This document shows, one piece after another, positions 5,970 through 9,253 of a DNA stretch of 9,253 nucleotides. Under the pieces are notes generated by a model. The model had not been told where the DNA came from. It searched no databases and saw only the letters and a list, made by a program, of their open reading frames with translations. Numbering within the stretch: the first letter of the stretch is position 1; each line of letters opens with the position of its first letter. A program made the position numbers and the translations under genes. The DNA is taken from the NCBI GenBank assembly GCA_016776705.1, contig JADHSW010000113.1, positions 1 to 9,253 on the forward strand, in the 5' to 3' direction. This DNA is from Rhodospirillales bacterium (GTDB lineage Bacteria; Pseudomonadota; Alphaproteobacteria; Rhodospirillales; JABHCV01).

Positions 5970-6959
5970 ATGATTGATCCGCTTGGCCGCCACATTACCT
6001 ACCTTAGGGTTTCGGTAACTGACCGCTGCGATTTTCGTTGTGTTTATTGCATGGCCGAAGACATGACTTTCCTGCCCAAGTCCGATGTCCTTACCATAGA
6101 AGAGCTGGATCGTTTATGCAGCGCTTTTGTCGCCAAGGGCGTTCGCAAAATTCGCCTAACCGGGGGCGAGCCGCTTGTGCGTCGCGGTGTTATGGAATTG
6201 ATCACCTCACTGGGTCGACATTTAAAAAGTGGTGATCTTAAGGAGTTAACCCTGACCACCAATGGCAGCCAGCTTGAAAGGCACGCTGCCCAGTTGGCCG
6301 AAAATGGCATCAAACGCCTGAACGTATCCATCGACACCCTGGATAGTGAAAAATTTGAAGAAATCACCCGGGGCGGCAAGCTTGATCAGGTCAAGGCCGG
6401 ATTGGAAGCCGCCACAAAGGCCGGACTCGCCATCAAAATCAATACGGTTGTTGTCAAGAACTTCAACGAGGACCAGTTTTCAAGGCTGGTCGGTTGGTGC
6501 GGTGACAAGGGTTATGACATCACCTTCATCGAAACCATGCCGCTGGGCGACATCGGCGGCGACCGCACGACCCAGTACCTGCCCGTAAGCGAGGTTCGCA
6601 AATCGCTGGAAACGGATTGGACAATAACAGATTGCGATCACAACACAGGCGGGCCGTCCCGGTACACCGAGGTCGCCGAAACAGGCCGGCGTATCGGTTT
6701 TATCTCACCGCTTAGTCATAATTTTTGCGAGACCTGCAACCGGATTCGCGTCACCTGTACTGGCAAGCTGTTTATGTGCCTGGGACAAGACGATGACGCC
6801 GACCTGCGGGCCCCGTTGCGCGCCAGCGAAGGCGATGAATTGCTGAACGCCGCTATCGATGAAGCCATAGGCCGCAAACCGAAAAGCCACGAGTTCGTCA
6901 TTGAACCCGGGCACGGTGGTCCCGCCCTGTCGCGCCACATGAGCATGACCGGTGGTTGA
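5970..6959 (+). CDS. moaA: GTP 3',8-cyclase, radical SAM enzyme of molybdenum cofactor synthesis
   Basis: MoaA uses radical SAM chemistry to turn GTP into 3',8-cyclo-7,8-dihydro-GTP, which MoaC converts to cyclic pyranopterin monophosphate, the first molybdopterin intermediate. It is cytoplasmic, and its 329 aa match the usual length. The N-terminal SAM cluster motif CxxxCxxC is at Cys20, Cys24 and Cys27; GGEP (65-68) binds SAM; TTNGS (96-100) and NVSIDTL (118-124) are typical barrel strands. The second, substrate-side 4Fe-4S cluster has Cys253, Cys256 and Cys270, with the GTP-contacting CNRIR arginines (258, 260). The C-terminal Gly-Gly tail (328-329) needed by the family is intact. The N-terminus IDPLGRHITYLRVSVTDRC is standard, supporting the ATG at 5970. 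The ribosome site is weak (GGA 10 nt upstream). An overlapping 5-codon ORF (5960-5977) covers the start. It is divergent from the oxyanion-sensing regulator; moaC and moaE are not in view. Confidence 0.97.
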   Translation: MIDPLGRHITYLRVSVTDRCDFRCVYCMAEDMTFLPKSDVLTIEELDRLCSAFVAKGVRKIRLTGGEPLVRRGVMELITSLGRHLKSGDLKELTLTTNGSQLERHAAQLAENGIKRLNVSIDTLDSEKFEEITRGGKLDQVKAGLEAATKAGLAIKINTVVVKNFNEDQFSRLVGWCGDKGYDITFIETMPLGDIGGDRTTQYLPVSEVRKSLETDWTITDCDHNTGGPSRYTEVAETGRRIGFISPLSHNFCETCNRIRVTCTGKLFMCLGQDDDADLRAPLRASEGDELLNAAIDEAIGRKPKSHEFVIEPGHGGPALSRHMSMTGG

Positions 6960-6990
6960 TTGAAGCATCGCCTCCGTTGTACTCTCCCGC

Positions 6991-7755
6991 ATGACAAAAA
7001 AAATCGCTTTTACAGCCGCCCGCCAGCATCAGGCGCAGGAAGCCCTGAAACGCCTGAAGAAGAAGTATGTCAACGTTCCGGCAAGCGAGGCAGATGTCAT
7101 TGTCGCCCTTGGCGGCGACGGGTTCATGCTTCGAACCCTTCATCGCTATATGAAACGGGGCGTGCCTATCTATGGCATGAACCGGGGGTCCGTCGGTTTC
7201 CTGATGAACGGCTACTCTGAAAACGCCCTGAAAAAGCGCATAAACAAGGCCGAAGCCATCGTGGTTAATCCCCTGATCATGAAGGCGACTGATACAGACG
7301 GCAAAAAGCATTCAGCCCTTGCCATCAACGAAGTATCCCTGCTGCGGCAGACCCGGCTGGCGGCCAAGATCAGCATTCAGATTGACGGGATCGAACGGAT
7401 GAATGGAATGATTTGCGACGGCGTCTTGCTGTCCACCCCGGCCGGAAGCACAGCCTACAATCTGTCGGCGCAGGGTCCCATTATCCCCCTGGGCGCTGGC
7501 GTTCTGGCGCTGACGCCTATAAGCGCCTTCAGGCCGCGTCAGTGGCGCGGCGCTTTACTGCCACACGACGCAACCGTCACTTTTGAAATTCTCTCCCCGA
7601 ATGAACGCATGGTCAGCGCCGTTGCCGATTACACCGAAATCAGGCGGGTTGCGCAGGTTATCGTCAAGGAAGACCAGTCCCACACCGTGACCATGTTGCA
7701 CGACCCGGAACACAATTTCGAAGAGCGTATCCTGAAGGAACAGTTTCTGCCTTAA
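6991..7755 (+). CDS. nadK: NAD kinase
   Basis: This enzyme phosphorylates NAD at the 2' hydroxyl of the adenosine ribose to make NADP, the only de novo route to NADPH cofactor, in the cytoplasm. The 254-aa length fits the short alphaproteobacterial form, which lacks the N-terminal extension of many other bacteria. Landmarks are GGDG (41-44, with catalytic Asp43), YGMNRGSVGFL (61-71), NE (113-114), DG (143-144) and the NAD-binding loop STPAGSTAYNLSAQGP (148-163), followed by LALTPISAF. All expected residues are present. The ATG at 6991 is the only usable start, because a stop lies ten codons upstream. No Shine-Dalgarno is visible. The 31-nt gap from moaA suggests one transcript with reinitiation or leaderless-style loading. 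The 3' end overlaps the stop of the convergent 146-aa gene. Confidence 0.95.
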   Translation: MTKKIAFTAARQHQAQEALKRLKKKYVNVPASEADVIVALGGDGFMLRTLHRYMKRGVPIYGMNRGSVGFLMNGYSENALKKRINKAEAIVVNPLIMKATDTDGKKHSALAINEVSLLRQTRLAAKISIQIDGIERMNGMICDGVLLSTPAGSTAYNLSAQGPIIPLGAGVLALTPISAFRPRQWRGALLPHDATVTFEILSPNERMVSAVADYTEIRRVAQVIVKEDQSHTVTMLHDPEHNFEERILKEQFLP

Positions 7756-8192
7756 CGGTCTAAATTCTCGACAATGTAGGTCAGGCCGATAATTCCCAGG
7801 AACAGAAGAATAAGCAGAATAAGCGTGCCACGAATCGTTTGCTCGGCCCTGGTCGCGCTTCGGCGCTTTTTCCCTTTGAGGGATTTCTCTCGTTGTTCCC
7901 GCCCGTACTTTTTAGGGTCTCCTCGCCATTCCTTTCCCTTGCGGCGTTCCTTGCCGATATATTGTTCCTTGGTTTTGCGGATCACCCGGACTTTGTTGAA
8001 GACGACGAAGGAATGGCTTTCCCCGGTCTCTTCGTCGTAGCGTTCCTCAATCACCTCTACCGCTGAAAAAAGCCCTTCCTTTAAATGATGTTCCGCCTCG
8101 CCTATGGCTTTCGCCTTGTTATCGACGACATCGATAACTTCCCATTTGCCTTTAATCAGGCTGAGGATTTCAAATGAGGAGACCTGGGACAT
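7752..8192 (-). CDS. Hypothetical basic protein with C-terminal membrane anchor
   Basis: This 146-aa protein has three parts. Residues 1-72 form a small alpha/beta domain (KGKWEVIDVVDN, VEVIEERYDEETGES, FVVFNKVRV). It resembles, from memory, short domains in Rhodospirillales hypothetical proteins of the form W-vidsv-D...YDe-tG; I know no function for it. Residues 72-118 are very rich in Lys and Arg (for example KKYGREQREKSLKGKKRR). Residues 121-140 form a single hydrophobic helix followed by a short tail VENLDR. By the positive-inside rule the domain should be cytoplasmic and tail-anchored in the inner membrane. The basic stretch could bind nucleic acid, acidic lipid or a protein partner; this is speculation. 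The gene lies 29 nt after pyrD on the same strand, probably in one operon. Its ribosome site is moderate (GGA about 10 nt upstream). The stop overlaps that of nadK. Confidence 0.8.
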   Translation of the reverse strand: MSQVSSFEILSLIKGKWEVIDVVDNKAKAIGEAEHHLKEGLFSAVEVIEERYDEETGESHSFVVFNKVRVIRKTKEQYIGKERRKGKEWRGDPKKYGREQREKSLKGKKRRSATRAEQTIRGTLILLILLFLGIIGLTYIVENLDR

Positions 8193-8221
8193 GTCGATAC
8201 TATCCGATTATTATTATTGTT

Positions 8222-9253
8222 TCAGGCATGATCTGCGCCAATTGCTTCGCTGATTGAAGAATATCCATCCGCCCGGACCAGACCGGCAAGCTCTCTCTTG
8301 ATATCGTTCACCAGCCCGGGGCCATGATAAACCATCGCCGAATAGAATTGAATAAGCGTCGCCCCCGCCCTGATCTTGGCATAGGCATCGGCGCCGCTGG
8401 CGATTCCGCCAACGCCGACTAATGGGATTTTTCCGCCGGTCCGTCTATACATTTCAGAAAGAACCCGGGTCGATGGCTCAAGCAGGGGCTTGCCGCTCAG
8501 GCCTCCCGTCTCTGCGGCGTTGCTGTCGCCCAGGCTTTCGGGTCGCTCAATCGTGGTGTTGGTGGCAATCAGACCGTCTATCCCCGTCGCAAGGGCGACT
8601 TCAGCTATATCGGTCTTGTCCTCGTCGGTAAGGTCAGGCGCGATCTTCAGCAACAGCGGCGGCGGCGCGTCAGGAAGCGATTCCGCCCGGGCATTCAGCA
8701 CAGCTTCAAGCAGTTCCTGCAGGGGTTCACGCCCCTGCAAGGCGCGTAGTCCCGGTGTATTGGGCGATGAAACATTGATAACAAGATAGTCCGCGAAACG
8801 AGCCAGCCTGAAAATGCCTTTTCGATAATCTTCGATAGCGTCTTCGCTCAACTTGTTCTTGCCCAGATTGACACCGACTATTCCCCGGCGTGTGCGTTTT
8901 TCAAGACGGGTGGCGACAGCCTCCATACCCTCGTTATTAAATCCCATGCGGTTGATGACCGCGCCGTCCGCCACCAGACGGAACAATCTGGGTCGCGGGT
9001 TGCCCGGCTGCGCAAGCGGGGTTACCGAGCCGATTTCAACAAAGCCGAAACCCTGCTCCAGCATGGCATCGGTGACCTCTGCATTTTTATCGAAACCTGC
9101 GGCGAGACCAACCGGGTTGGCGAAGGTCCGTCCCCAGACGGTTTGTTCAAGACCCGGGTCTTCGAAAGCCCTTGCAGCCGGAACCAGTCCGGCGCGAAGG
9201 CCCTTGATCGCGAGGCCATGGGCGGTTTCCGGGTCAAGAAACCTGATTAGGGG
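8222..9253 (-). CDS. pyrD: Dihydroorotate dehydrogenase (quinone), class 2; N-terminus outside window
   Basis: This enzyme oxidises dihydroorotate to orotate, the fourth step of UMP synthesis. It passes electrons through FMN to membrane quinone. The frame runs past the first internal Met (9064) to the window edge: 343 residues are visible, starting PLIRFLDPETAHGLAIKGL. This is the class-2 N-terminal region that holds the membrane-associating, quinone-binding helices, so perhaps 10-20 residues are missing. Landmarks in visible numbering are NPVGLAAGFDKNAE, the FMN loop (about 43-56); INVSSPNTPGLR, with the catalytic serine in class 2 (about 159-170); ATNTT; and VGVGGIASG plus the phosphate-binding GA...QFYSAMVYHGP near the C-terminus. 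Nothing is disrupted. The 146-aa anchor protein gene follows after 29 nt. Confidence 0.96.
   Translation of the reverse strand, partial: PLIRFLDPETAHGLAIKGLRAGLVPAARAFEDPGLEQTVWGRTFANPVGLAAGFDKNAEVTDAMLEQGFGFVEIGSVTPLAQPGNPRPRLFRLVADGAVINRMGFNNEGMEAVATRLEKRTRRGIVGVNLGKNKLSEDAIEDYRKGIFRLARFADYLVINVSSPNTPGLRALQGREPLQELLEAVLNARAESLPDAPPPLLLKIAPDLTDEDKTDIAEVALATGIDGLIATNTTIERPESLGDSNAAETGGLSGKPLLEPSTRVLSEMYRRTGGKIPLVGVGGIASGADAYAKIRAGATLIQFYSAMVYHGPGLVNDIKRELAGLVRADGYSSISEAIGADHA

Noticed and set aside
1..9253. Mobile element, CRISPR array, toxin-antitoxin or defence system
   Set aside because: No transposase, integrase, terminal repeats, spaced repeats or known defence domains were found on either strand; the genes are intact chromosomal types.

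Overview
The window looks like a piece of a moderate-GC alphaproteobacterial chromosome, possibly Rhodospirillales-like. The evidence is the PleC/DivJ-style kinase core, the quinone-dependent (class 2) PyrD, the short NAD kinase, and a small YDEETG-type domain I associate with that order. The assignment is by protein resemblance only; no rRNA or tRNA lies in the window. I see no transposon, phage gene, CRISPR array or integrase. This is ordinary chromosome with several regulatory points worth checking.

Layout, left to right. Positions 1-649 hold two minus-strand genes: a lipoprotein cut by the left edge (1-244), and a cysteine-rich, mostly helical protein of unknown function (344-649). An AT-rich divergent gap (650-1051) leads to a large membrane histidine kinase (1052-3289, +). 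Its second PAS domain carries the FixL haem-ligand pattern. The kinase converges on a secreted subtilisin-like protease (3328-4608, -), which starts at GTG and has a palindrome in its upstream region.

Next is a molybdenum-cofactor control block. A cytoplasmic one-component regulator (HTH plus molybdate-binding-protein-like domain, 4888-5778, -) is divergent from moaA (5970-6959, +), the first enzyme of molybdopterin synthesis. The 191-bp gap between them holds a short palindrome and a possible promoter. moaA is followed after 31 nt by an NAD kinase gene (6991-7755, +), probably co-transcribed. nadK ends tail to tail with, and overlapping, a minus-strand gene for a basic protein with one C-terminal membrane anchor (7752-8192). 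That gene lies 29 nt downstream of pyrD (8222-9253, -, 5' end beyond the window), so pyrD and the anchor gene probably form an operon.

The main candidates for new biology are the possible haem/O2-sensing transmembrane kinase with no response regulator beside it, and the putative molybdate/tungstate-responsive regulator facing moaA. The rest is housekeeping (PyrD, NadK, MoaA) plus uncharacterised small proteins.
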